NCBI RefSeq assembly: GCF_037176765.1
Contig: NC_090021.1
Coordinates: forward strand, 192,065,878 to 192,129,877
DNA length: 64,000 nt
Source: Anolis sagrei
Lineage: Eukaryota > Chordata > Lepidosauria > Squamata > Anolidae
Direction: 5' to 3'
Shown here: in pieces, positions 40,370-51,352 of the stretch
Layout of the letters: every line of letters begins with the position of its first letter
How positions within the stretch are numbered: the stretch's first letter is position 1
Position numbers and translations under genes: made by a program
The notes under the pieces: model-generated
Databases searched by the model: none
What the model saw: the letters and a program-made list of their open reading frames with translations, nothing else
Told to the model about the DNA's origin: nothing

Positions 40370-41400
40370 TGTGAAGATCCCTTACCTTGCCAGCCGGGGT
40401 GGCAGGGCCTAGGAGAGACAGGCTAGGTAGTTTCAGCTTAAAAGGCCTGGCAGGGAGCGGCAGGAGCCATTTTGGTTTAGGGGAAAGCTCCAGTTCAGAG
40501 AGGGGGAGTGGCCTAGGCCTGGGCCAGCCCAAAAACAGCCAGGATTGGTTTGTTAAAGGGGGCGGAGTTAGCCTGTTGGAGGGAAAGTAAGAAGCTGCTT
40601 TTAGTCAGTTCAGTTCTGGTTGATGTTAGAGTTAGGGCAGGATTAGAGAAGCTTGTAGGAGTTCCTGATTAGAATAGGCAGTTTGCCTGAAGTTTGCACA
40701 GTGAAGTAGGCTTGGCAAACTGGTTACAGCTATTTAGTGAAGAAATAGCTGGGTTTTGAAATAGTAACAAAGATAGAACCATTCTCTCATGCAACCGATA
40801 CGCTTTTAAGAACAAGAACACCTTAATTGTAACAGCCAAGCCTATTCAACTGCATTCGCTTTATTCTGTAACTTCTATTCAATAAACCTTTCTTGTTATT
40901 TTTTGAAACTTAAGCCTGAGTCAAGTGCCATTTGTGGATTTAGTCCCTTTTCTTTTTATTTCAACCTCATCTGTGTTCCTACAAAGAAGCCCTTTTAATA
41001 GACAGTACTTGGTGGTGTTTTAAACAACCTTTTTAACATCTTAAATAACTAGAGGGTTCCTGTTCATTTGGCTTATGGTGGCAGCGAAGGTTTAAATAAA
41101 GAGACATCCCCTCAAGTGTTATCTAAGTGCCAAAGTGGTGTGAATTCCTTATTAAAGGAGGGACAGTGGTGGGATCTGTTTGCCTCCTGTCCAGTCATAT
41201 TGTTTGGCCATAAAGCCTGCCTTTATAATTGGTGTCAGATGGTGGGATTGTTCGTATTGCCATCTGCCCGGTTATTATAATTGGTGGGGCAGCGGTGGGA
41301 TTTGCTTTACCCCCTGCCCAAATAGCATAAAGGAGTTATTATACAGGGCTTTTGTCCATATATTGCCCGTTCCAACTTTACCACTTCCAACCCCTATCTG
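40370..41400 (+). mobile_element. LTR retroelement fossil (LTR with a little leader sequence)
   Basis: The segment starts TGTGAAG, is GC-rich at first, then has an AATAAA signal with a T-rich tail near 40880-40920, as in a long terminal repeat ending near 40983. Following sequence contains repeated GGTGGCAGCG/GGTGGGATT-like motifs resembling an LTR-element leader. No gag, pol or env is present, so it is a broken partial copy. Family (Gypsy or endogenous retrovirus) unresolved. Probably of middle age. Confidence 0.45.
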
Positions 41401-41589
41401 CCTGAAAAATTTTTAGGTGACATCAGGTATATAGTGTACTGAATATTTACTGATAACAAATCACCATTCGCAAGGTTTGCTAAACAGGCTAATTTTCCTA
41501 TTTTGTGGAGTGCTGCTATGACATTTTCTGCAGTCTGATTTAAACACTGCATGTTGTTACTAACAACTTTGTATAAGGACCTCATCAAG

Positions 41590-41930
41590 TGGATAAGGTC
41601 CAGCACCGAGATTTGCCAGCCTCCTTGGAAAATCATGGTGGCAGCGGGGCGGCAACAGCGCAATCCCGGCACCTGAACCACCAACGGACACTTCTCCATC
41701 CCACGTAGGGATGCGATGCCACTCCACCCAAGCCCCATTGTTCCTTATGGAACATGGGGCAGTTTGTGTGTTGGTGGCAGCAGTGTTCCACCACGCTGGC
41801 ACCCCAATTTGCCCATGGAGCCCCACCAGAAGTCACCCTATGTCGTTTGATGGGGGGGGGCATGGGGTTCCATGTGTAAGCCACCACAAATCCCTTCAGG
41901 GAGATGGGGTGGGATATAAATAAAGTTGTT
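41590..41930 (+). mobile_element. Unclassified repeat with LINE/SINE-like 3' end
   Basis: ATGGTGGCAGCGGGGCGGCA, ACTCCACCCAAGCCCCATTG and GCACCCCAATTTGCCCATGG are unlike the surrounding AT-rich DNA. It is followed by TCCCTTCAGGGAGATGGGGT GGGATATAAATAAAG, a retroposon 3' terminus with (GTT)n. Two elements may be fused here. Confidence 0.4.
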
Positions 41931-42020
41931 GTTGTTGTTGTTATTATTATTATTATTATTACTATAACTGTTACTATTACTATTATTATTATGATGATGA
42001 TGATAATTATTATTATTATT
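41925..42020. repeat. (GTT)n(ATT)n(ATG)n compound microsatellite
   Basis: Trinucleotide tract following the retroposon tail. Confidence 0.95.
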
Positions 42021-42710
42021 ATATAGCATCAGATTATAAAGGCATTAATTACTGAGCTGGAAAAGAAAAAGTTGCCATTATTCTTTCCACAGAAAACATC
42101 CATGTTGGTGGATATGAGCTGCTTGAGTTAAGCCGGCAGTCTAGGAACTGGCCTTGACATTTGGCGAGAGCAAAAGAGCAACAACCACCAAAGCTTCTGA
42201 TGATTAGGGTCATTTTTAAAAAGCAGAATGATTGAAAGTAAAAGGTGGTTCAGGGAGGGAAAGTGAGAGATGCTGTCTGTCACCTTCTCGGCACACACAA
42301 AAATAAGAGCTTGCTGGTTTGAGCGGGAGGAAGTCACATTAAACCCTGCTATCTTCAGCCTAGAGTTTTAGCGTTAACTTTTTAGTGCAATTTCTTGTAA
42401 ATGTGGAAACAGGAACTGCTTGGTCAGCAGCATCAGCAGGGGGCAAGTGTAGCCTATGGGAAAGAGGAAACCACAGCAAAAAGGACAAATATAAACACAA
42501 AGAGAAGAAGACAGCGGGGGGGGGGGGGGAGAGAAGTTGGAAAATGCAGTACTACTGCAAAAACATCACCACAGGGAACCTTTCCAAAGGTACACACTGC
42601 AACAGGTTGTGACCCAATGAAGCTAGATAGCCTAAGGCCAAATGTACGCTTGCAAAGGCCAGTGTCTGAAATCATAATTCATAGTCAACCTAAAGGCATG
42701 TAGTAACAAT

Positions 42711-42933
42711 GGGTCCTTCCACATAGCCCTATATACCAGAACATCAAGGCATACAATCCCACATTATCTGATTTTAACTGGAATATATGGCAGTGTGGAC
42801 TCAGATTATCAGGCTTGATATTCTGGGTTATATGCCTGTGTGGAAGGGCCCTTGGTTATCTGAATCCACACTCGAATAATGTGGGATTTTTCTGCCCTGA
42901 TATTCTGGGATATAGGGCTGTGTAGAAGGGCCC
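42711..42933. mobile_element. AGGGCCCTTCC-type MITE, compound
   Basis: GGGTCCTTCCACATAGCCCT... then GTGTGGAAGGGCCC at 42850 and a second right end GGGCTGTGTAGAAGGGCCC at 42933. One and a half palindromic units are joined. Confidence 0.7.
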
Positions 42934-43406
42934 AATGAGATCCACTGAATCAGCTACTGAGTGGTAGGTCAAAAGGTATAGAAATCCCATTAGTTGAATG
43001 GATCTATTCTAATTTGGACTAATAAATTGGGTTTAAACCAAAATTTATTTCTATCCTTCCAGATTTGACATGAATGGATAACGTTTAACTCTCCAAATGG
43101 TGTGAAACTGCAGTTTCCATCAGGCCTGGACATCATAGCCAACAGTGACAGGTGATGGGAGTTGTAGCCCAATATCACCTTGAGGTGCAGAAGTAGAATG
43201 TCATTAGTTTAGAGGCCTCCAATTGTCCCCTGATCTAGAGCCTTACACAGCACTGTGCACAATGGGCTCTTGGTTTCTGCCCAGGTTCAAAAACCTACCG
43301 TAGATACCCAAATTCATGACTACTCAAGTTGCATGAAATATATGGTGTAGAAAAAATGGTATGTGTTGCTTTTATGGTAAAATCAAGGGTTGCTTTTTGG
43401 AATGTC

Positions 43407-43440
43407 ATACATACATACATACATACATACATACATACAT
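43407..43440. repeat. (CATA)n microsatellite
   Basis: Tandem CATA units. Confidence 0.95.
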
Positions 43441-43575
43441 GCTTATATTTGTTGAAGCCATGGAATTTGTAGATCTGAAAGGCCAGTGCCATAGAAGTAG
43501 GGTGACTGGGTGATAAGGCCCAACAAATATTGTTGGATTTATTTTAATTGTGTTTTTGTTTTAATGGATTGTTTT

Positions 43576-43661
43576 GCTTTTATGTTTTGTGGACATTTTG
43601 ACCCATTTGTAAGCCATCCAGAATCTCTTCAGGAAAATGGTGGTGGGGTATAAGAATAAAG

Positions 43662-43693
<32 letters not shown>

Positions 43694-43694
43694 A
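43576..43694 (+). mobile_element. Retroposon 3' end with (GTT)n tail
   Basis: TTTGTAAGCCATCCAGAATC, GGTGGTGGGGTATAAGAATA AAG, then (TTG)n. Same class of terminus as at 8040-8096. Confidence 0.55.
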
Positions 43695-44879
43695 AAATCC
43701 AACATCTCAGAGCATGCATCAATCCTATCCCTAAAGTAAAGATAAATACTGCCATGGACCGTAGTTGCTCATTGTGACTATCCCCATAGTTGTGCTCATA
43801 AGGATAGTCCAAAAAGGCTGACAACTGCATTGGTTCATATTATCTTTTTTTACCATGAGCAAATCTGTTGTAAAGATAATAGTTCTTTGATGCCCACTAA
43901 AAACTTACACACCCCAGAATGCTTAACATTGCCACAATAACAGTTCACATCAATCTGCTTCTTCTTGGGAACCCCCACATGCACACACACAGTGTTTTCC
44001 ATTCTTCTGCTATTAATATTACAGTTAAACTTGAGAGGAAAGGAAATGCCTGGAGGGTGAGAAGTTAGAAGGAACATTATTAGATGGCAGCAAAAATGTG
44101 TGACCTTTTGAGCCTACAAACTCTGGCTTTACCACTGCATGTAACGTCCTGTTTTGTAACGTAATGTTCATTGCTGTAACATATAATGTCCAGTAAGAAT
44201 GCCCAGAATGGTGCATGCAAAAAGTGTTATTCACTTAAAGCACTTAATGCAAATCTAAAACAAATTTAAAACACACAAAATCTGTAAGTTGTGTGGTTTG
44301 CCTGTTAATGCTACATTTTAATGTGAATGAAGATGCTTGCGGCCATCCTTTGGAGAAGTAATTGACCTTTCCAAACCCTGGCAAATGCTGCTATTTAAGA
44401 GAACAGAGCTAGCGACAGCATCTCCTTCCTACTGTTTAATGGTTGTGAGATATTTTTCCCCTGTTGCTGCCTGCCTTTTTGCCTCTAGCATCTGCATCCC
44501 AACAGCATCCCTCTTCTCTCCCTAATGTGTCATTGAGGTTGTCCAAGGAAGCAGGGAGAAGACAACCGTAAACTCCGAGAAGCACAGTGGATGGCCGTAA
44601 TGAGAAGTTTTCAAACAAAACTGCTCCTCTGGATACACAAGAGACAAAAGCATTATTGTGGATGGAGGTCTCATACGAAGAAATATGACAAAATATAGGA
44701 AATGGGTTGAAAAATCCAGGCTTTAGTCATCTTCCTCCTTCTCCTCATTTATATTCCACCTTTTCCTCAAAACACTTTAAACAAAGAGGCCCAACATCTG
44801 GGAGCAGCCACCGAAAAGGTCTTCCCCATGTTCCCACAAAACAAGCTTGGGAAGGTTGCGAATGGAGTGAGGAGCCTCT

Positions 44880-46010
44880 TCTGAAAACCTTAACTGTCTA
44901 TGCCACAGTTTTTAAGGTTAGCTTTAAGCCCATCTTTAAATCTCTTTTCCTTTCCTCCAACATTACATTTTCCATTCTTGAGTTGGGGGTATAGTAGCTG
45001 CTTTGGGAGACAGTGATTGGGCATTCGGATAATGTGGCCAGTTCAGTGGAGTTGATGTTGTAGGAGCATTGCTTCAGTGCTGGTGGTCTTCGCTTCTTCC
45101 AGCATGCTAATATTTGTCCGCTTGTCTTCCCAAGAGATTTGCAGGCTTTTTCGGAAGCAATGCTGATGAAATTGTTCCAGGAGTTGTGTGTGACATCTGT
45201 AGACAGTCCACATTTCACAGGCATATAACAGGATTTGGAGGACAATAGCTTTATAAACAAGCATTTTGGTATCCCTACAAATGTCCTGGTCCTCAAACAC
45301 TCTCTGCTTCATTTGGAAAAATGCTGCACCCGCAGAGCTCAGGCGGTGTTGAATTTCAGTGTCAATGTTGACTTTTGTGGAGAGCAGGCTGCCAAGGGAG
45401 TGAAAATGGCCAATATATTCTAAGGTTACACCATTAAGCTGTATTTCTGGCATTACAGAGAGATTCACTGGTGACTTCTGGAAGAGCTCTTTGGTTTTCT
45501 CAGTGTTCAATGAGAGGCCAAGCTTCTCGTATGCTTCTGCAAAAGTGTTGAGTGTTGCTTGTAGGTCTTCTTCTGAATGCGCACATACGACGTTATCACC
45601 AGCATATTAGAGTTCTATAACAGATGTTGTGACTTTGGTTTTGGCTTTCAGTCTGCTGAGGTTAAATAGCTTGCCATCTGTCCAACAGATGATTTCCACT
45701 CCAGTGGGAAGTTTCCCATCAACAAGATGAAGTATCACAGCGATGAAGATGGAAAATAAGTTTGGGGCAATCACACATCCCTGTTTTGACACCTTCCACA
45801 GTGAAAGGGTCACTTTGGGAGCCACTGCTGTCCAAGACTGTTGTCATCATGTCACCGAGGAGGAACTGCAGAATGTTCACAAATTTGTCAGGGCATCTAA
45901 TTTTTTGGAGGATGGTCCAGAAAGCACTGTGATTCACTGTGTCAAATGCCTCTGCAAGGTCAATGAATGCCATGTACAGAGGTTGATTTTATTCCCTGCA
46001 TTTTTATTGT
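44880..46010 (-). mobile_element. LINE fragment (TAAG-tailed family), reverse transcriptase region
   Basis: Minus frames carry MAFIDLAEAFDTVNHSAFW (RT core Asp region; 45973 down), KQGCVIAPNLFSIFIAV (45800), then a 155-residue frame (45510 to 45043) with SLGSLLSTKVNIDTEIQ, MLVYKAIVLQILLYACEMW and LEQFHQHCFRKSLQISWED. The frame is broken between these blocks; the copy is old. Its end overlaps the sequence of 32912-33365, so they are one family. RTE-like in character; clade not certain. Confidence 0.75.
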
Positions 46011-46639
46011 TGTGAATATATGATCAGATGTCCATGCACACAACAATTGCTGTTCCCAGCACCCCTGTAACTTCCACACACCCACAAAATTACTCCAAAT
46101 GTCATCTAGTTCCACCCTGTGTGGATTTGAGAGGCAAATTAGGATGGGAAAGTTTCCTGGAGACTGCAAGTAAAGCACAGAGATGCTATTTTTCTATCAG
46201 CATCTATCAGCATCTCAAGTGGATTTTGTCCCAGAGCTACTATTTAAGATATTGTTGTAAGTATAATATTTGATTATATTAATGTTGTCTTTATCCAACA
46301 TCACACTTGCTACTTTGATAAACAATCCCACACACAAACATACACATATACACAACATCCCTCCCTGCTTCCATGGAGGGTTTCCAATCCCATCCAAAGC
46401 TGGTTTGGGGAGGATAATATGGGGGGCTACAGGGTGGAGGAAGAAAAGTCCTGTTTCCAGTTCCGCCAATAGGAGTAAGTCCTTCTATCTATAGAATCAC
46501 CCAATTGGATCAGTATCACGATTTAATTGCTGATGAAGGGGCCCTTTCACACTATACAATTACATTATGATTCCCATGTACCACTGTGACTCATACAGGG
46601 TTGTTTTTTCCCCAAAGGTTATAAGCTGTCTTCAATGAT

Positions 46640-46640
<1 letters not shown>

Positions 46641-46678
<38 letters not shown>

Positions 46679-47164
46679 CACTTTATTTATATTCTGCCCT
46701 TTTCCTTTAGGGAACTCAGTGCAGATTACAGCATTTACATACATAGGCAAACATTCAATGCCTTTTACAATCATATACAATGAGACACACAAACATAAAC
46801 AAAGGCAAAGGCTTCTCCTTTCATTTCCGGCTTCTGGAGGCAGTGCACATCTCTGGCTCTCGGGAGGTGATTTTCTCCATTTTCAAGCCAAGGAGCCTAC
46901 GTTGACACTTCCTGATTGTGTGGCTGGCAAGATTGCTTGGAGTGTCTCTTTGCCTTTTCCCGCCGAAGCGGTACCTATTTATCTACTCACATTTGCATGT
47001 TTTCAAGCGGCTAGATTGGCAGGAGCTGGAGCTGACAGACAGAAGCTCACCCTGTTTCCTGGATTTAAACTGCCAACCTCCAGGTCAATAGTTCAACCAA
47101 CCTTCAGGTCAGCAGTTCAGCAGCAAAAAGTGTTTAACCACCACATTGCGCCACCACTGCTCCA
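46641..47164 (-). mobile_element. Composite tRNA-headed SINE, reverse strand
   Basis: (CAA)n, then CTTTATTTATATTCTGCCCT, GCTTCTCCTTTCATTTCCGG, CTCACATTTGCATGTTTTCA and the head AGGTCAGCAGTTCAGCAGC...CATTGCGCCACCACTGCTCC. Same family as 7675-8096. Confidence 0.75.
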
Positions 47165-47454
47165 TACACCACGACTCCATACAAATGCATGAGATAGAAA
47201 TATTTTAATTTGGGATTGTAAATCACCTATTTGGATTATACTTTTGTCTCCCCTTCATAATGTTTTCTCTATGAAAGCTCTCAGAATTCATGGCCTGAGA
47301 GCTTTATTGCTTTGCAAAACTAAAAGTCCCAAGATTTCGTGGACTGCAGTTATGGTAGTTAAAGTACTATCAACTATGTAATGAAAAGGGCACTAAGTGA
47401 GAGATGGAAATCATGAAACCTATCACACAACAATCATAAGCAACACTCCAGCTG

Positions 47455-47702
47455 GAGGTCAGCTGTGACCAGCAGTGCTGCAGAATTTGAAGAGGCACGA
47501 ATGGAGGGCGAAAGGGAGAAGCGTGCCAAGAGGAAGGTGCATCAAGCCAACTCCAACCGAGACCGCCTTCCACCTGGAAACCAATGCCCTCACTGCGGAA
47601 GAAGATGCAGAGCAAGAATAGGGCTCCACAGCCACATACGGACCCACAAGAATACTGGAAGACAATCATCCTCGGAAAATGAGGGATCGCCTAAGTAAGT
47701 AA
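47455..47702 (+). mobile_element. TAAG-tailed LINE 3' end with C2H2-like motif
   Basis: A 77-residue frame: EEARMEGEREKRAKRKVHQ, then GNQCPHCGRRCRARIGLHSH IRTH, a C-x2-C-x12-H-x3-4-H zinc-finger-like end, then GNxx and GSPK. The end reads GGATCGCCTAAGTAAGTAAG. Open, so fairly young. Confidence 0.75.
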
Positions 47703-48378
47703 GCAACACAGCAAATGGCAATGCCTCCTAGGAGATGTAATCCCACAATCTCTAGTAGTGCAACCATGGCCACCCCAACTGAACAGGCGTTAAGCATCTT
47801 GAAGGAAGAAAACGCAACAAAGATGATACGGTACTTTTTTGCCAGATTAACTAAATTGGAAGTACAGTGGAATCCTTTGAGACAGAAGAAGACTACAGCT
47901 GAAAGGCAACAGTGTGGCTTGATTGTCCTTGTGAATGACCAAAGACAGCTGGATAAAAAAAAACCAAAGATTGCTATGGTTTCTTTTGTCCTTATGGCAG
48001 AAATGTTGGGTCTATAACAGCTGCAGGGATGGGGTGCTGAAAGGCCCCACAGGTGAAGCTTACAAGCATTCTCCAGTCCTGTCCTAAAGAGCAAAGCTGC
48101 AGCTGTTTCATTTCTTTCTGCCATGCAGCTGTTAGGCACCGGGCAAAGACTGCAACTGTCTTGATAGGAATTACCTTCTTGGGTAGCACATGAATATCCA
48201 TTTGTCAGTTTCAGTGGCACAGCATATTAATTTTTGTGGGTTTTTTTATTTCTAATTATTGATTTTTGAAAATGTTAAGATTTTGGCAATTTAGAAGGAC
48301 TTAGATTTACTCAAGGAATTACACAATTTAGAGGGAAAAAGTCAGAATCTTGTTTAGCAGCTATGAATGCATAATCTA

Positions 48379-48574
48379 GGGTACATCCACATTGTAGAAT
48401 TAATGCAGTTTGGTCCCACTTTAACAGACATAGCTCAATGCTATGGAATTATGGGAGTTGTAGTTTTACAAGGCCTGTAGACTTCTCTGCCAAAGAGAAC
48501 CAAACTGCAACTCCCATGATTCCACAGCAGTTAAGGTGGTGTCAAACTGAATATATTCTAGCATAAGTGCACCC
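48379..48574. mobile_element. Full-length palindromic MITE
   Basis: Left GGGTACATCCACATTGTAGA ATTAATGCAGTTTGG, right TATTCTAGCATAAGTGCACCC. Halves pair through GGGAGTTGTAGTTTTACAAG / AACTGCAACTCCCATGATTC. CTA lies on both sides. Confidence 0.8.
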
Positions 48575-48724
48575 CTAGAGTGACATTTTTAGGATTCCTA
48601 CATAGCCACTAGCTTAGGGGATATTTCCTCCTGTTGCTCACAAAGCAGCTGGCTGATGGGCCCATCCCTCTCATGCAACTGATCTTTCACATGGGGAGGC
48701 ATGGTGTACTTCCATTATATTTAG

Positions 48725-48855
48725 AGGGTGCATCTGCACTTTAGAAGTAATGCAGTTTGACACCACAGGGCTCAGTACTGTGGAATCCTCCCAGGATTCC
48801 ATAACATTGAACCACAGCAGTTAAAATGGTTTCAAACTGCATCCATTCTATAGGG
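48725..48855. mobile_element. Palindromic MITE with internal deletion
   Basis: GGGTGCATCTGCACTTTAGA AGTAATGCAGTTTGACACC on the left and GCAGTTAAAATGGTTTCAAA CTGCATCCATTCTATAGG on the right; the middle is shortened. Confidence 0.7.
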
Positions 48856-48914
48856 AAGATGAACACATATTGATATGGGAGGTGACACCCCCCCCCCCAG
48901 GACTCTGTAAAATA

Positions 48915-49113
48915 TGGGTTAGGTTTTGGATTAGGGTTAGGGGTAGGGTTATTGTTAGGGTTAGGATTAGAGTTATGGGTTAGGGCTAGTGTTTGGATTA
49001 GGGTTAGGGAAAAGGTTAGGTTCAGGGTTAGGGTTAGGGTTAAGGTTAAGGTTAGGGTAGAGTAAGAGTTAGGGTTAGGGCTAGGGCTAGGGTGAGAGTT
49101 AGGTTTAGGGCAT
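48915..49113 (+). repeat. Interstitial telomere-like (TTAGGG)n block 1
   Basis: Degenerate TTAGGG repeats with many variant units (TTAGGA, TTATTG, CTAGGG, TTAAGG). About 200 bases. Confidence 0.9.
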
Positions 49114-50033
49114 GGGCAGCTCATCCATTACGCGAAGTAAGCGGTCGCAGAACACTTTTTTTGCCAGGGGTGCAGAGGCGCCTCTGTAAATGCCCCTCGA
49201 CTGCCACTTGAGGAGCGCCCCCTCAGCTCACAACAACCCTAGCAGTCCGGGGAGAGCCTCAGCTTTCTTGCCTCGCTGCCAGGCGATCCTCTTCCCAAAG
49301 TGGCCGGGCTCTTGAGCCTCTCCTAGCCCCTCTCGTTCCTGCTCCACCTGGCCACCGGGTGCGCGAGCAGAGCCGGCGCTCAATCGTTCTCCATGTTCGA
49401 TCCCTTCCCCATGACTGGCACTCTTTCCCGATCCCCTGGTGCTCCACCCGCCTCCTCTCCTCTCCCCAATCCGCGGGTGGGCCAAGGGGTGGAGCCGCCG
49501 CACCTGGCCCTCTTCGGGTCTGGAGGCGTGTCTGAAGACCCCAGCGTGCGCACCAAAAGTCACCTCTTCTCCTGACTTTCTCTTCAGCCATTGGGACCAA
49601 GAGAGAGAGAGAGACAGAGAGCCCCTCCAGCTGGAGGTATCTCCCACCTCCGCTCCCTCCTTTGTTTTTGCGCCTACCTTCAGGAAAGGTGGGCATCTCC
49701 ACCTCTCTCTCTCTCTCTCTCTCTCTTGGCCCCAACGGCTGAGGAGAAAGTCAGGAGAAGAGGTGACTTTTGGTGCACACGCTGGGGTCTTCAGGCACGC
49801 CTCTGGACCAAAAGCGGGCCAGGCAAGGGAGCAAGTGCAGCAAGTGTAGTTACTGGGATGTATAGTTCACCTACAATCAAGGAGCATTCTGAACTCCACC
49901 AGTGATGGAATTGAACCAAATATGGCACACAGAACTCCCACGACGAAAAGAAAATATCTATCAATGATTGGCTGGGGGGGGGGGGGCAAAATACTGTTTG
50001 CTTACCATTGAAAATTACCTAGGGCCACCTCTG
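49114..50033. repeat. GC-rich block between two telomere-like arrays
   Basis: About 920 bases that include CTCATCCATTACGCGAAGTA, CpG-rich DNA, a near-perfect inverted repeat (49521-49620 against 49704-49806), (CT)n, and a 3' part (TAGTTCACCTACAATCAAGG, GGCACACAGAACTCCCACGA) that resembles a common squamate repeat. Open frames of 136-158 codons are low-complexity and probably not coding. Confidence 0.55.
49521..49806. repeat. Inverted repeat, about 95-base arms
   Basis: The left arm TGGAGGCGTGTCTGAAGACC CCAGCG... to CCAAGAGAGAGAG pairs with the right arm CTCTCTCTTGGCCCC...GCTGGGGTCTTCAGGCACGC. I count only about a handful of mismatches over the arms, which are separated by about 85-100 bases. 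Confidence 0.88.
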
Positions 50034-50140
50034 GTTTAGGGTTATTGTTAGTGTTAGGGTTAAGGGTAGAGTAAGGGTAAGGTTTAGAGTTAGGGTTAAG
50101 TTCAGGGTTAGGGTTAGGGTTAAGGTTAGGGTAGGGGTTT
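50034..50140 (+). repeat. Interstitial telomere-like (TTAGGG)n block 2
   Basis: Degenerate TTAGGG repeats. Shares the irregular stretches AGGGTTATTGTTAG and TTCAGGGTTAGGGTTAGGGT with block 1. Confidence 0.9.
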
Positions 50141-50254
50141 TTTGGTCACGTGTTCCGTTCTGCGTTGCGCAAACAGCGCCCCGAAGGTGTGAAGCATAAG
50201 CAGCATAACGCTCAGAGATTCCTTACTCAGCTATCATACTAATACCGTAGGATT

Positions 50255-50440
50255 TTCTGCCTTGATATTCTGAGTTATATGGTTGTGTGGAAGGGGCCCT
50301 GGGTCCACACTCAGATAATGTGGGATTTCCTGGGTTATAGGGCTGTGTGGAAGGGCTCTGGGTTATCAGAGTCCATACAATCATATATCCCAGTTCAGGG
50401 TAGGGTGTTATTCAGCTGTGTGGAAGGGTCCTGGGTGAGA
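50255..50440. mobile_element. AGGGCCCTTCC-type MITE pieces
   Basis: TTCTGCCTTGATATTCTGAG TTATATGGTTGTGTGGAAGG and two further GTGTGGAAGGG ends; several partial palindromes are joined. Confidence 0.6.
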
Positions 50441-50575
50441 GATTCCTTGAAAGTGCTGAAGGAATGTGCCGAGGAAACAAAGTTGTAAAGAAACTTTTAC
50501 CATGTTTTTTGTAATACAGCCAATTAGGAAATGACATATATTTCTAACCCAGGAACACAGAGAATATGTAATCAG

Positions 50576-51225
50576 AGTCCCGTTGCGGGAGAGAGCGGGC
50601 CTGCTTTGGCGTGGCCCCTCCCTCTGTCTGTCTGTCTGTCCTTTCCCTTCCTTTCCCGGGTTGACCGGGCTGCGTCGCTGGCCGCGAGGAAGAGGAAGCG
50701 GCGGGGATTGGCGGGGCCAGGCCGGGGGTGGGGCCCGGGGCTGGCTCTCCTCCCTCCTTGCTTCGCCCCGAAGGACTGACAACGTCGGCAGCTTCACCCC
50801 ATCGCCGCTGCCTTTGCCCTCTGCATCTGGACTGGGGCCCGCGCCCACCTCTGCATGGCTCCCGAGGAGGAAGAACGAGGAGGAGGAGGAGGAGGAGCAG
50901 GAGGAAGCGAGGGCCAGTAGAAGTTTCGGTGGGTAGCCTTCCTACTTTCTTTCTCAAGAGAACCACACCATCCCACGTTCGCCTGTGCGCCGAGGAGGGA
51001 AGCCAAGGAGCCCAGGCGTTTGGGAAGAGTCTCGTGGTGCCTTTGGCTTCTCCGCCCTCCTGGCTGCCCGGGATCCGCTCCTGGCGACCCATAACCGGTC
51101 GGGGAGGGAGGGAGAAGGAGAGAGGGAGGAGCCCAGCTCGCCATCGCCCTCTTCGGCCCCTGGTTCGGGTCGGGATCCCTGGCTGCGTTCCTTTGGGCGC
51201 TCTCCGAGAGAGAGAAAGGGCTGGG
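50576..51225 (+). promoter_or_regulatory. CpG island, candidate promoter and non-coding first exon (WIPF1 by synteny)
   Basis: About 650 bases are strongly GC- and CpG-rich, unlike the AT-rich surroundings. They contain GC-box-like stretches and an inverted CCAAT motif (GATTGGCGGGGCC near 50706). A donor-like CG|GTGGGT follows a GGAGGA-rich stretch near 50930. Several long open frames exist here on both strands, but they are low-complexity and expected from GC bias, so I do not call protein. WIPF1 lies downstream of CHRNA1 in the same direction in other amniotes, so its promoter is the best guess. Strand is inferred. Confidence 0.5.
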
Positions 51226-51235
51226 GCATCTACAC

Positions 51236-51352
51236 CAGGCATGGGCGCACTTGGGCCCTCCCTCCTGGTGTTTTGGGCTTCAACTCCCACCATTCCTAAC
51301 AGCCTGCCGGTCCAAAACACCTAGAGGGAGGGCCCAAGTTGACCCATGCCTG
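51236..51352. mobile_element. hAT MITE with perfect 8-base target duplication
   Basis: CAGGCATGGGCGCACTTGGG at the left and CCCAAGTTGACCCATGCCTG at the right are inverted. ATCTACAC at 51228-51235 recurs exactly at 51353-51360. The target was the start of another MITE. Confidence 0.9.

Noticed and set aside
41838-42029. Asn/His-rich small protein
   Set aside because: Product of the compound trinucleotide repeat.
46635-47192. 185-codon frame beginning with a glutamine run
   Set aside because: It runs through (CAA)n and a SINE on the opposite strand; no domain.
49228-49849. Long overlapping open frames (136-158 codons) on both strands
   Set aside because: They sit in a GC-rich block with (CT)n/(GA)n and an inverted repeat; composition alone keeps frames open and no domain is visible.
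50544-51324. Open frames up to 258 codons in the CpG island
   Set aside because: Open in several phases on both strands, rich in Arg, Pro, Gly and Ser without motifs. This is typical of CpG islands, so I call a promoter candidate only.
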